This document shows, piece after piece, positions 35,395 to 44,530 of a DNA stretch of 64,000 nt (position 1 is the first letter of the stretch; every line of letters starts with the position of its first letter). The stretch is from Psychrobacillus psychrodurans (GTDB lineage Bacteria > Bacillota > Bacilli > Bacillales_A > Planococcaceae), in assembly GCA_900114885.1 (NCBI GenBank), contig FOUN01000005.1:124001-188000 (forward strand), given 5' to 3'. The position numbers were made by a program, and so were the translations under genes. The notes below the pieces were generated by a model. The model did no database searches. It was not told where the DNA came from and worked only from the letters and a program-made list of their open reading frames with translations.

Positions 35395-35709
35395 TCTTCT
35401 ATATCAAGTAAAGATAGTATCCGCATGATGTGGCTCGCTCAGGGATTTGAGCCAAGCTACCGTACCATCAATCGTTTCCGTATCCAGCCCGATATGAAAG
35501 AACTTATTCATCAGTGCTTCGTTCAGTTCCGTTGCCAGTTAGTAGAAGAGATGCTAATTGATCGAGCGGCGATTTTTATCGATGGTACAAAAATAGAAGC
35601 GAATGCCAATAAATTCACGTTTGTCTGGAAGAAGTCCGTTCAAAGGCATCATTCCATCTTTATTGGTCAGAAGGTATACCCTTGCCTCCATATTTCCAAA
35701 ATAAAGTGA
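35395..35709 (+). pseudogene. IS1182-family transposase fragment
   Basis: Translation from about 35395 gives MMWLAQGFEPSYRTINRFR, then DRAAIFIDGTKIEANANKF and TFVWKKSVQ, the well-conserved centre of IS1182 transposases. Only about 90 of roughly 480 residues are recognisable; the N-terminal third, most of the C-terminal half and both terminal inverted repeats are missing. The open frame continues to 35709 with unrelated residues. No functional element remains. Confidence 0.8.
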
Positions 35710-35864
35710 AAAACGTGAAATTGAGTTACTGACTTCACGTTTTTCAAGTTCATAGACTAGTTTTGTCCCAGCCACCTAACATATTTATTCTCACTTTTGA
35801 TTGTACACTTTTGCGAATGCAGAATAATAGCGAATACTAAGTTGCATCACAGCTACAAGCTATG

Positions 35865-36557
35865 CTATTGCCAGAGTCTCACAACTACTTTGTCATGTTC
35901 ATAGCGTTTAATAATTATACATATTTTTTGATACCATTCGTCACAAAGTGAATTTATTTCTATATATTTCTCAGTGTCTGTTGCAAGGGGTTCACCAAAT
36001 ACTATAAATGGATATTCTAAAATGGGATTGGTTATATCATCAACTACTATTTTTAAACACAATGCTTCTATAGATTCTTCTACTTCTTCCTCTTCTTCGT
36101 CCTCATCTGAATCTTCTTCTATTATTTCTTCATTATTCACTAGCGTACTTCCCAATAGACCCTCCTTAGGGTATAAGTTTAAAACACGCTCTTCCTTTAC
36201 TATTGCAACCTCTAGCACCTGAGAAAACGGAACATTTTCAATACTAAAATCTTCTACCAAAGAATCTCTTTGGAGTATATATAAAATATTATTTACATCA
36301 TCGATTAGCATTACATTTAACAAATTGTCCGAAATCAGTGATTGAGTATGCGGAATCTCCGCTAGCAACTCTTCACATCGCGCTCTATCTTCAGCGTTTC
36401 TCCTATTAATAGAACGTCTCCACTCTATGACTCCCCAAAAGAAGAATCCCAATGAAATGATTAGATATAGCCCAATTGCGTTTGTACTTTCTAATGACAG
36501 TGATAATGCGAAATAAACAACAAATAATAGAAATATAAATAGTATTTTCAATCTCAT
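35865..36557 (-). CDS. Two-span membrane protein with acidic linker, unknown function
   Basis: 230 residues. Two hydrophobic segments near the N-terminus (about 4-22 and 27-45) form a hairpin. A cytoplasmic domain of about 180 residues follows, interrupted by a Glu/Asp run (IIEEDSDEDEEEEEVEESIE). I do not recognise a family. The ATG has AAAGGTGG almost touching it; TTG 36551 (six bases downstream) would have better spacing, so the start may be there. Convergent to nothing; downstream is the IS1182 remnant. Confidence 0.75.
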   Translation of the reverse strand: MRLKILFIFLLFVVYFALSLSLESTNAIGLYLIISLGFFFWGVIEWRRSINRRNAEDRARCEELLAEIPHTQSLISDNLLNVMLIDDVNNILYILQRDSLVEDFSIENVPFSQVLEVAIVKEERVLNLYPKEGLLGSTLVNNEEIIEEDSDEDEEEEEVEESIEALCLKIVVDDITNPILEYPFIVFGEPLATDTEKYIEINSLCDEWYQKICIIIKRYEHDKVVVRLWQ

Positions 36558-36731
36558 TCCACCTTTAGAATTCTGTTATAAGAGATTCTATTCGCGAAAC
36601 TATGTCCTTATACTAAAATTAACAGACTTTCCGAGTGCAGATAATATATTGAAAAACACGATATGATGAAGCATTTTTTAAAAGTTGCATATAATGTACT
36701 ATTTTAACAATGAATAACGGAGGTGTTTACA

Positions 36732-37226
36732 ATGATTCATATTGTTCAACAAGGGGAAACACTTAGTCAAATAGCTAGAGACTACCGAACCCCTATAACC
36801 GAAATCATTAACGCTAACCAATCCATAAACCCAAATGTTCTTTATATTGGTCAATCCATTGTTATACCAGGTTACCCTGACCCAAATACGCTTCCATACC
36901 AAATTGAGGTTTCTATAAATAATCGCCTGCTACGATTACGAAAAGACGGTGTTATACAAAAAGAGTATCCTATAGCTGTAGGAAGAATATTATATAATAC
37001 ACCTGTTGGAGATTTTATCATTATAAACAAAGCGCCTAATCCTGGTGGACCATTCGGTACCATGTGGATGAGTTTATCTAAAGAACATTACGGGATTCAC
37101 GGTACCAATGACCCTAGTTCCATAGGTAATGCAGTATCACGCGGCTGTATCCGCATGCACAATAAAGACGTTGAAGAATTAGCACGTATTATCCCGATCG
37201 GAACTCCGGTTTCAATACGGCCATAA
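36732..37226 (+). CDS. L,D-transpeptidase with LysM domain (YkuD type)
   Basis: 164 residues from ATG 36732, which has GGAGGTG 6 bases upstream. A LysM module (residues 2-47, [18 protein letters not shown]) binds peptidoglycan, followed by a YkuD catalytic domain with His123 in GIHGTND and Cys139 in [11 protein letters not shown]. The catalytic pair is intact. Such enzymes form 3-3 peptide cross-links or attach proteins to the wall. No signal peptide is present, as in Bacillus YkuD, which is made in the mother cell and found in spores. Confidence 0.94.
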   Translation: MIHIVQQGETLSQIARDYRTPITEIINANQSINPNVLYIGQSIVIPGYPDPNTLPYQIEVSINNRLLRLRKDGVIQKEYPIAVGRILYNTPVGDFIIINKAPNPGGPFGTMWMSLSKEHYGIHGTNDPSSIGNAVSRGCIRMHNKDVEELARIIPIGTPVSIRP

Positions 37227-37287
37227 TTTAAAATAGAGAAATAACCAGTCAAGTTCTGGAAGAATAAAAAAAAACCAAGCAAACATG

Positions 37288-37331
37288 CCCGGTCCTTTAA
37301 GGTCAAAACCTGTTTCTATCGTTTTCGAAGG
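37288..37331. repeat. Short intergenic repeat, copy 2
   Basis: Matches 23443-23480: gtcctttaaggtcaaaacctgtttct followed by tttcgaag. It stands after an ACCAAGC/GCCCGGT imperfect hairpin downstream of the L,D-transpeptidase gene. The rest of 37332-37444 shows nothing distinct. Confidence 0.45.
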
Positions 37332-37444
37332 TCTTAGCCGTCACCTTCCACTTCATTCAATTAGTGTGAAGTACTCCACTAAAGGATTTAGTCTAGCTTA
37401 TCACTTTGATTTAGCGTTAAAGGAGAGGTTAATATAACCCAGTC

Positions 37445-39814
37445 CTACTTGTCGCGATTTATAACATAATCCAAAAAATGCTTTAAAAAAGCTGTATCTC
37501 GCGGTACATCATGTAATGATTCCATCGCAATACAATAATTTTCCCACATTTCTTTTTTTGCATCATTCACACCTAATATAGATACGAAAGTGGAGCTGTT
37601 ATTTTCTGTATCCTTACCAGTCGATTTCCCAAGTAAAGCTGTATCACCTTCCACATCAAGAAGATCATCCTTAATCTGAAACGCAATACCTGCATGACGG
37701 GCAAATTTTTTCAATGCATCTATTTCTAATTTACTAGTGTTTGCAAGAATTGCTGGCATTAGAATAGATGCCTCAAATCCTAGCCCAGTTTTGTAAAAGC
37801 ACATTCTATTTAGTTGTTCTAAAGACAATTGTTGGCCTTTTGAATCTAAGTCCATTGCCTGCCCCCTACACATATCCGCAGTTACTTGTGCGGAATATTG
37901 AATAAGTCGCAGCACAGCTTTTGAATCGAACTGGTCCAAAGTGGTTTGCTCTAGGATTGCCTTCTGGGTCAGGAAAAGGCCAGTTAACTCGGCAATAGAA
38001 ATAGTATAAACCTCATGAAGTGTTGGACGACCTCTGCGAAGCGCAGCATTATCTTGGGACGGAAGATCGTCAAAAATCAGAGAAGCTGTATGCATATATT
38101 CTAAAGATTTTAAGAGTGGTTCAAGTATTGAGCTATTTAAGCCATATGCGTTGACTCCCATAAACCACGTAACTATTGGTCTTAATCGCTTTCCTTCTCC
38201 TTGTAAGCTGTAGTTTGCAGCATCTATTATAGAATCAGCCATCTCATTAGTTTTCGGGATATCTAGTACACTATTAAGCTGACTACGTATAGCTTTAGCA
38301 GTTTCTATAAAGTCTTCCTGCCCTTGTCTGTCACTTTTCAAGCTTGTAATCATATGATCACGCAGCAGCTTGTCGAAGAAATCTACATCATCCGCTTTTC
38401 GTACCATCTCTTGAATTAGTTTATTGAATTTAGGACTCTCCGAGGCAAAAAGGTCCATTACCTCTTTGTATTTTTCCGTACCTGCTCGCTCCTTGAATCG
38501 TTTTAACCCGTTTATAGCCCGATCTAAAATAACTTCACGCGTCATTTTATCTGAATGATAAACTTGATGAATCAAATTAGAGATTACTGTCCAGTACATT
38601 TCAAATGGATTTATTAGGTCTGGCCGTGTATCGTGATACTTCAAGTAGTACGTATAAGGAGTTACCGCACCATCCTTCAGGTCATCAAACATATCTGCAA
38701 AATCGTCTGCCAGTTGATTGTAAATGCCATAAAAAAATGTACGGCTGTCAAATCCCTCATCTTCAGGAGCTCCAATTACGGAACGAACAATCAATCGAGA
38801 AGAAGCAGATTTTAGAATAACTGGTATATACAGCTCTTCGTTTGTATATTTTGCATTAGTTAAATCCTTGTCTCGATCCACTTCTTGAGAATTAAAAAAC
38901 ACATAAGATTGCTCAAAAAAACTATTTCTTGTCTCTGGTCTTTGATGCGCCTTAATATATTCAAAAGCTTCTCGAAGTTCTGTGTGAATATATCGGATTA
39001 ACTCTGCATTATTTCCAACCCAATCACCTAGTTCTGGCACTACTCCTGTAGTAAGTGTGCTACGTATCAGATAAGCGTATTGTTTTTCTTCTTCGTCCGA
39101 TAAAATTTCTGCATCTAGGAGATCGTCGATAAACGGATAGGTAAGCCCGTAGGAATAACCGAGCCTAATAGCTTTATCAAGCCTCTGTTTCCTATCTTCT
39201 ACAGTAACTTCTTCGTCCATCTCTTCATTCTCTTGCATAATTACTCCAGCAATGATTTTAATAAGTTTTCGCTGTGCATGCTCTGCATTCATTCCTGTTG
39301 GAATATTTGTGGATACATTTTTTAGTTTGTTGATCAACCATATGAAAGTCGATTCTACTCCTTCCTTCTGTGCAAGGCGATACAAAGCAGTCATACTGAA
39401 TAGCTCCCCATCATTCTTACGGTCTGCCGTCGTAGATGTGAGCTGAGTTTTTAAACTATCCACTATACTGCGGATTCGATTTTCAGTGTCTGGAGAGTTC
39501 AATGCTTTACCTAAATCTCGCATAAAAATATAGGAAATGCTTCGATTCAAATAACTATCTAATTTCCCTGTATAATTGAGCCACTTTATATAATTGTGAT
39601 ACCCGCTAGTATTAGTTTTTCCTTTCCCTCTTGAAAACAAGGAAAATATGGGATGACGGATATGTTTATGTTTCCACAAATGTATATCTTCCGTTAGAAC
39701 TTTCACATATGTCTTTTTTTGGGCCTGCGCATAAAGTGATTGGAAATAATGATTGGCCTTCTCCTCTGCTTGCTGGTAGCACTCATCGGCATTGATAATT
39801 ATTTTCTCTTTCAT
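37445..39814 (-). CDS. Double-length isoprenoid synthase (polyprenyl synthetase with N-terminal synthase-like half)
   Basis: About 789 residues from ATG 39814 (GGTGAG 7 bases upstream; the frame opens at GTG 39832). The C-terminal 260 residues are a trans-prenyl synthase: GEGKRLRP, FARM DDLPSQD, RRGRPTLH and SARM FQIKDDLLD. The Lys of the GKST element is replaced (DTENNSSTF), and the residue five before the FARM is Ala, which suggests chains longer than C15. The N-terminal about 480 residues carry YPFIDDLLDAE and, 140 residues later, QLADDFADMFDD. This Asp-rich spacing resembles a second class I isoprenoid synthase fold. Product unknown. Confidence 0.83.
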   Translation of the reverse strand: MKEKIIINADECYQQAEEKANHYFQSLYAQAQKKTYVKVLTEDIHLWKHKHIRHPIFSLFSRGKGKTNTSGYHNYIKWLNYTGKLDSYLNRSISYIFMRDLGKALNSPDTENRIRSIVDSLKTQLTSTTADRKNDGELFSMTALYRLAQKEGVESTFIWLINKLKNVSTNIPTGMNAEHAQRKLIKIIAGVIMQENEEMDEEVTVEDRKQRLDKAIRLGYSYGLTYPFIDDLLDAEILSDEEEKQYAYLIRSTLTTGVVPELGDWVGNNAELIRYIHTELREAFEYIKAHQRPETRNSFFEQSYVFFNSQEVDRDKDLTNAKYTNEELYIPVILKSASSRLIVRSVIGAPEDEGFDSRTFFYGIYNQLADDFADMFDDLKDGAVTPYTYYLKYHDTRPDLINPFEMYWTVISNLIHQVYHSDKMTREVILDRAINGLKRFKERAGTEKYKEVMDLFASESPKFNKLIQEMVRKADDVDFFDKLLRDHMITSLKSDRQGQEDFIETAKAIRSQLNSVLDIPKTNEMADSIIDAANYSLQGEGKRLRPIVTWFMGVNAYGLNSSILEPLLKSLEYMHTASLIFDDLPSQDNAALRRGRPTLHEVYTISIAELTGLFLTQKAILEQTTLDQFDSKAVLRLIQYSAQVTADMCRGQAMDLDSKGQQLSLEQLNRMCFYKTGLGFEASILMPAILANTSKLEIDALKKFARHAGIAFQIKDDLLDVEGDTALLGKSTGKDTENNSSTFVSILGVNDAKKEMWENYCIAMESLHDVPRDTAFLKHFLDYVINRDK

Positions 39815-39996
39815 ATCATTACTCACCTTCACTTCTCTTTTATACGTTTTTCATACTAAATATTATTCTTATTATAACATTCAACCTATTTATAACTTGT
39901 TTTAAACATCTGAATTTACTACTCTTTCTATTTCTATGAGTGAAATCATTGCTTCATAATAAAAAAAATAAAAAAACCAGGCAAAATGATTCCCGG

Positions 39997-40390
39997 TCCT
40001 CTTTCCTAGATATGCCGTTGATTTCCGCTCCGAACTGCGCTCCAATCAACCATGTACAAAAACTGATAATTGGAAGCAGGAACAACTAAATAAACGTGAA
40101 TTATATGATAAAATTTCCAGCAGAAATTAACGCTAGTAATAAGGGAAATCTTCTCGAGCATTACTCATTACTTTGATTGTAGTGCAAGGTCGCGACTCCT
40201 GCGGGATGAGGGAGTCAGATGAACCATCACAACATATCCCAATGGGCGATGATGGTTCCATCGCTTCCCCCGCGAAGGCCCACAGGATGTGGGGCACGAA
40301 GGCGTTGCCATACGAGGTGGCACTCTTAACCTTTGTACCATACCTGAAACGGAAGTCAGCGTTGAAAATGCCTTGAACCCAGTGTTCACA
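39997..40390. repeat. Fragments of Bacillaceae-type intergenic repeats
   Basis: The 649-base stretch between the isoprenoid synthase and the LLM gene holds no gene. It contains tttccgctccgaactgcgctccaatcaac (40020-40052) and a GC-rich block at 40185-40330 (gcgactcctgcgggatgagggagtca) that look like pieces of dispersed Bacillaceae repeats. Open frames of 67-73 codons in the GC-rich block exist on both strands and are not taken as genes. Confidence 0.45.
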
Positions 40391-40413
40391 GGTAAATTTT
40401 ATATAATATCTTT

Positions 40414-40440
40414 TAAAAAAAGAGAACGAAAATCGTTCCC
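40414..40440 (-). terminator. Terminator of the LLM oxidoreductase gene
   Basis: GAACGA (40424-40429) / TCGTTC (40433-40438) flanked by matching bases, followed on the minus strand by TTTTTTT. It lies about 42 bases after the gene stop. Confidence 0.75.
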
Positions 40441-40481
40441 TTAGAGCTACTCATATATATTTTTTTTACGAAAGAACTTTA

Positions 40482-41540
40482 TTAATTATTTTTACCTTCT
40501 GCTTCCCATCTAGCTATTTCCGCACGAACTATCGGTGCCACTTCTTTACCTAGTAATTCTATTGCTTTCATCACGTCTTCATGAGGCATTGAACCAACTG
40601 GTACATGAAGCATAAAACGTGTGATACCAACGTTTTTACGGAGAAATATAATCTTATCTGCTACGGTCTTTACATCTCCTACGTATAAAGCACCTTCCAA
40701 GCTACGTGCAGCATCAAAGGTTAAACGCGTATACGGACCCCATCCGCGTTCTCTGCCTAAAACGTTCATCGCTTGCTGTGTCGGCGGAAAAAATTTATCT
40801 ACTGCCATTTCGGTACTTTCGGCAACAAAACCGTGCGAGTGGGATGCAACTGTCAGCTTGGACACATCATGACCTGCTTCACTAGCAGCTTTCTTATATA
40901 GCCTCACTAGTGGTTCAAACTGTAATGGACTTCCTCCGATAATCGCCAGCACTAGTGGCAATCCAAGGAAACCAGCTCGTGCAACAGATTGTGGAGTTCC
41001 ACCACTTGCAATCCAAACCGGTAGAGGGTTTTGAACGGGACGCGGATATACCCCGCGATTCTGAATAGCAGCTCGATGCTTACCATCCCATGTAACCATT
41101 TCAGACTCCCGTATTTTTAATAGCAAATCTAACTTTTCTTCATACAGTTCATCATAGTCTTTTAAGTCATAGCCAAAAAGGGGGAAAGATTCGATAAAGG
41201 AACCACGTCCAGCCATGATTTCAGCACGACCATTAGAAATAGCGTCTAATGTAGAAAATTCCTCAAACACTCGCACTGGGTCATCAGAAGAAAGTACTGT
41301 TACAGCACTTGTGAGTCTTATTTGCTTCGTCCGTGAAGCAGCTGCAGCTAGAAGAACAGCTGGAGCAGAAGCCGCATAATCCTTTCGGTGATGTTCCCCT
41401 ACACCAAATACATCTAACCCAACTTGATCCGCTAATACAATTTCTTCAACAACCTCACGTATACGCTCAGCATGGCTAATTACTTTGCCTGTTTTTACAT
41501 CTGGTGTTGTTTCTACAAACGTTGTTATTCCAATTTCCAT
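40482..41540 (-). CDS. LLM class flavin-dependent oxidoreductase
   Basis: 352 residues of the bacterial luciferase-like TIM-barrel family (TIGR03858-type). Visible features are [56 protein letters not shown] (split across the family signature), FPLFGYD and [17 protein letters not shown]. It probably uses FMNH2 or F420-like flavin on an unknown small substrate. ATG with GGGGG 7 bases upstream. It stands alone between a terminator and the periodic repeat array upstream. Confidence 0.92.
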   Translation of the reverse strand: MEIGITTFVETTPDVKTGKVISHAERIREVVEEIVLADQVGLDVFGVGEHHRKDYAASAPAVLLAAAASRTKQIRLTSAVTVLSSDDPVRVFEEFSTLDAISNGRAEIMAGRGSFIESFPLFGYDLKDYDELYEEKLDLLLKIRESEMVTWDGKHRAAIQNRGVYPRPVQNPLPVWIASGGTPQSVARAGFLGLPLVLAIIGGSPLQFEPLVRLYKKAASEAGHDVSKLTVASHSHGFVAESTEMAVDKFFPPTQQAMNVLGRERGWGPYTRLTFDAARSLEGALYVGDVKTVADKIIFLRKNVGITRFMLHVPVGSMPHEDVMKAIELLGKEVAPIVRAEIARWEAEGKNN

Positions 41541-41679
41541 TTAATTTGCCCCCTAAATTTCTGCGGTTTCATGTTTTTTATAATTAGTCTGTCGGCATTA
41601 ATGATACCTTATCATTCTATTTATATTCAATTTTCCGGTTTTATTAGAGGTAGATATTTTTGGTTTAAATTACCACTCC

Positions 41680-41805
41680 GCAAGTACAGCTAGTTCAAGA
41701 GCAAGTAAATCCAGATTGAAAGAAAGTAAGTAAGGACACTCCGCAAGTACCGACTTCTTGAAAGCAAGTATTTAACAGACGAACGCAAGTAAATAGATTA
41801 AAATC
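41680..41805. repeat. 21-bp periodic repeat array (GCAAGTA units)
   Basis: Six consecutive 21-bp units at 41680, 41701, 41722, 41743, 41764 and 41785. Each begins with GCAAGTA (unit 3 has GAAAGTA) and is followed by 14 variable bases. The period equals two helical turns, so all constant heptamers face the same side of DNA. It lies between the end of nrnB and the LLM gene. The rest of 41541-41679 holds no gene. Confidence 0.85.
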
Positions 41806-41823
41806 CTTAGAATTGACAATTCA

Positions 41824-43011
41824 TCATGAATTGTCTCTTTTTTTCACTTCACTCATTAGGTAATCAACGAACAAGTCATCCCTTACCAAAGCTGCCTCAT
41901 AGTTTCTTTTTAGGAATCGCTCTCCTTCTTCAAAACTAGTAAAGGTTTGTCCTATTTCGGTTTTATTTTTTTCAAGTATCCAATCCTGATTATTTTTAGA
42001 ATACAAAATGAACGTATCATTTTTTCTATTCATATAAAATGAACCAAATGATGATTGTTTCAAATTATATTGATTTCTTTTTGCATCTTCTAGTATCGGT
42101 AGCAGATGGAAAGTGTCCAAAACAAATAACTTATAAGCTTCTTCTGTTAAGGTACATCCAGATGCTTTTTGATGTCCTCCGCCGCCGAACTGACCAGCAA
42201 CTTCAGATACATCAATATGATCATATATAGTACGAAGGGAAATTCTTTTCCCCCCCATAATTACTATCGCTATATAGTCGAGATGTGGATATTCTTTTCC
42301 TAGTTCATTGCCTAGCTCTGAATGGTAAGTTTCTGCATACACAATTCCTGCCAAATGTTCCCCTATGGTTGCTTGGACAATTTCTCTTTTCTTGCGACGA
42401 ATATAACGGTCAATCTTGTCCGCTTCCATTTTCAATATTTTCTTTTCAAATTCATCAAAATCAAAATGATCACTTGTACGAAGTCTCTCTAATATTTTTT
42501 CTTCGAATTCTTCCATCGATATTAAATAGAATAGTGAGTTAAGCGAGTGAGCTTGGTGGTTCTCATTCTTCTCCCATTCCCATGTATCATACTGTCTAAC
42601 TAATTCTACAAATTCTGTGAGTGCTGCAGTTGGTTCCAACAATTTATTTGTTACAAGATATTCATATAACAATGAAGTAGCTGAAGTTAATTTGCCTTCG
42701 TGATCTTCTACTAGAATATATCCCCACTCATAATCATTAAAGTGTAAGGCAGATTTGTGATGATCAATCAGTTGGACCTTCCCTTTTGCATTATAAAAGT
42801 CATTAAGCCTTTTTTCATTGTCCTCGTTTGGAGTCAAATCAGTTACAAATAAAAATGTATCTGGCTCATCATTTTCTAAAAAGTATTCAATCTCTCGATT
42901 AAGGGAGGAAATCGAATTATAACGCACCTTCACTTGCTCACCAAAAGCAAGCTTTGCTAAAATGCCACATCCGACACCATCTAAATCATTATGAGACAAT
43001 AATTTATACAT
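41824..43011 (-). CDS. nrnB: DHH-family oligoribonuclease NrnB
   Basis: About 395 residues from ATG 43011 (AGAGGTG 6 bases upstream; the frame extends to GTG 43020). DHH phosphoesterase: HNDLDGVGCG (DxD motif), LFVTDLTP, QLIDHHKSA (DHH motif) and the DHHA1 end FGGGGHQKASG. The length and motifs fit Bacillus NrnB (YngD), a 3'-5' nanoRNase that degrades short RNAs and contributes to pGpG turnover. A perfect GACAATTC/GAATTGTC hairpin overlaps the stop codon. Confidence 0.9.
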   Translation of the reverse strand: MYKLLSHNDLDGVGCGILAKLAFGEQVKVRYNSISSLNREIEYFLENDEPDTFLFVTDLTPNEDNEKRLNDFYNAKGKVQLIDHHKSALHFNDYEWGYILVEDHEGKLTSATSLLYEYLVTNKLLEPTAALTEFVELVRQYDTWEWEKNENHQAHSLNSLFYLISMEEFEEKILERLRTSDHFDFDEFEKKILKMEADKIDRYIRRKKREIVQATIGEHLAGIVYAETYHSELGNELGKEYPHLDYIAIVIMGGKRISLRTIYDHIDVSEVAGQFGGGGHQKASGCTLTEEAYKLFVLDTFHLLPILEDAKRNQYNLKQSSFGSFYMNRKNDTFILYSKNNQDWILEKNKTEIGQTFTSFEEGERFLKRNYEAALVRDDLFVDYLMSEVKKRDNS

Positions 43012-43178
43012 CCTTTTCACCTCTTGAATAGTATGGTTTTAACGTATGAAACTTATTAATTATACTGACCTTAAATAGCTTTATATTTATTTTACAGGTA
43101 AACTGTTGCATTAGTATTAAAAAACATGTATTATTTTAATAATTAAATATTCTCTTATTTCAAATACATTTGAAGTAA

Positions 43179-43348
43179 GGATAGAGGCGCGAAGACCATC
43201 AGTACACATTTGGAGGATAATGAGATCCTTTGATATTTGTGGAAAGGGGAATTTGCCGAAGTTGAAAGAATCTCATTTTTCTTGAAGCTGGTTCTGCTGT
43301 TGAATAAACACTGAATTGTCATATAGGAGACTATATGGAGGGCTATCT
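43179..43348 (+). ncRNA. Lysine riboswitch (L-box)
   Basis: The element opens with GATAGAGGCGCGAAG (43180-43194) and closes with GCTATC (43342-43347) as P1. Conserved inner pieces are GGAAAGGGGAATTTGCCGAAG (P4/P5 region) and the TGTCATATAGGAGACTATATGGAG segment. It senses lysine and reads through or terminates at 43379-43408 to control dapA. Signature elements occur in the expected order and spacing. Confidence 0.92.
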
Positions 43349-43378
43349 TACGCACGGAAATATTACTTTATTTCTATT

Positions 43379-43408
43379 GCAACAACGAGCCCTCGTTGTT
43401 GCTTTTTT
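43379..43408 (+). terminator. L-box expression-platform terminator
   Basis: GCAACAACGA (43379-43388) / TCGTTGTTGC (43393-43402) with a 4-base loop and TTTTTT, 31 bases after the aptamer. When lysine is bound this hairpin should form and stop transcription before dapA. Confidence 0.85.
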
Positions 43409-43416
43409 GCGTCTAC

Positions 43417-43519
43417 ATAACTTGACTAAACAACCGTCAAGTTATGCCTCCGGCGGATGTCATAGATTTTGAATTTCGCTAGTGTAATTTAAAATCTTTA
43501 CGCAATTACGCGGAGGCAT
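43417..43519. repeat. Large inverted-repeat element between L-box and dapA
   Basis: Two nested hairpins: ATAACTTGAC (43417-43426) / GTCAAGTTAT (43436-43445), and ATGCCTCCG (43444-43452) / CGGAGGCAT (43511-43519) with an inner GATTTTGAATT / AATTTAAAATC pairing. The second resembles dispersed GC-tipped repeat elements of Bacillales. It separates the riboswitch terminator from the dapA ribosome binding site and would lie in the dapA leader RNA. Confidence 0.65.
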
Positions 43520-43579
43520 AATTGATACCGCCCTTCTCCCTGAATTTTTAATAATATAACTAGAGGATGTGGAGAAGTT

Positions 43580-44467
43580 ATGAATTTTGGACAAATATTA
43601 ACGGCTATGGTGACTCCTTTTGATCATAATGAGGAAATAGATTTTCCAGCTACACGAAACTTAATAGACTATTTAATTGCCAATGGAACTGATGGTTTAG
43701 TCATATCTGGTACAACCGGAGAGTCTCCGACGTTAACAGAGGAAGAAAAAGTTAAACTGTTTAAATTTACAGTAGAAGTTGTGAATGGTAGAGTCCCGGT
43801 AATTGCTGGCACCGGCTCGTATAACACAAAAGCATCCATCGATTTAACAAGACAAGCAGCTGATGCAGGTGTCGATGGTATTATGCTTGTTGTTCCCTAT
43901 TATAGCAAACCATCACAAGAAGGATTGTACCAACACTTCCAAGCAATTGCTGCAGTTACATCTTTACCGATTATGTTATATAATATTCCCGGTCGGAGTG
44001 TTGTCAATATGTCAGTAGAAACCGTTGTAAGACTTTCCGATATTCCGAACATCGTAGCTATTAAAGAAGCTAGTGGGAATTTAGATACAATGGCTGAAAT
44101 TATTCAAAATACACCTGAAAATTTTTCACTATATAGCGGTGATGACGGGTTAACAATCCCAGTACTATCGATTGGTGGAGCAGGAGTTATTTCAGTAGCA
44201 TCACATGTTATTGGGAACGAAATGCAAACAATGATTGAAAAGTTTAATAGTGGCAATGTAAGAGAAGCTGCTAAGGATCATCGCAGTCTTTTACCTATCA
44301 TGAAAGCATTATTTGCAGCGCCAAATCCAACTCCTGTAAAATCGGCATTAAATTTAAAAGGAATTCCTGTAGGTGGTGTTCGCTTACCTATGATTCCTTT
44401 GAATAAAGAAGAGCTGAATTCTTTACAAGAAGTATTATCCACATTGCAACAAACCGTGAAAATATAG
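43580..44467 (+). CDS. dapA: 4-hydroxy-tetrahydrodipicolinate synthase
   Basis: 295 residues, full length. Schiff-base Lys162 in IVAIKEASGN, Tyr134 in MLYNIPGR, Thr45 in SGTTGESP and Tyr108 in VVPYYSKP are all in place. Condenses aspartate semialdehyde with pyruvate, the first step of lysine and diaminopimelate synthesis. The upstream L-box gives lysine feedback control. The ATG has GGAG about 6 bases upstream. It stands alone, outside an asd-dapG-dapA cluster, so it may be a second lysine-responsive copy. Confidence 0.95.
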   Translation: MNFGQILTAMVTPFDHNEEIDFPATRNLIDYLIANGTDGLVISGTTGESPTLTEEEKVKLFKFTVEVVNGRVPVIAGTGSYNTKASIDLTRQAADAGVDGIMLVVPYYSKPSQEGLYQHFQAIAAVTSLPIMLYNIPGRSVVNMSVETVVRLSDIPNIVAIKEASGNLDTMAEIIQNTPENFSLYSGDDGLTIPVLSIGGAGVISVASHVIGNEMQTMIEKFNSGNVREAAKDHRSLLPIMKALFAAPNPTPVKSALNLKGIPVGGVRLPMIPLNKEELNSLQEVLSTLQQTVKI

Positions 44468-44492
44468 CATTTTCAATTGTCTATAGAAAAAG

Positions 44493-44528
44493 AGGAAGAG
44501 CGAACTCAATTTAGAATTCGCTCTTCTT
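44493..44528. terminator. Bidirectional terminator between dapA and the DUF1456 gene
   Basis: GAAGAGCGAA (44495-44504) / TTCGCTCTTC (44517-44526), with TTTATT on the plus side and TTTTT on the minus side. It serves both convergent genes. Confidence 0.8.
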
Positions 44529-44530
44529 TA

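Noticed and set aside
40168-40389. Open frames of 67-73 codons on both strands
   Set aside because: They lie in a GC-rich dispersed repeat, where long frames arise from base composition; no start signals.
41680-41805. CRISPR-like array
   Set aside because: The constant part is only 7 bases and the period 21 bases, far below CRISPR repeat and spacer lengths, and no cas genes are present.
41815-41835. Terminator of nrnB
   Set aside because: GACAATTC/GAATTGTC is a perfect hairpin over the stop codon, but on the minus strand no T-run follows; on the plus strand a T-run follows but no plus-strand gene lies upstream.
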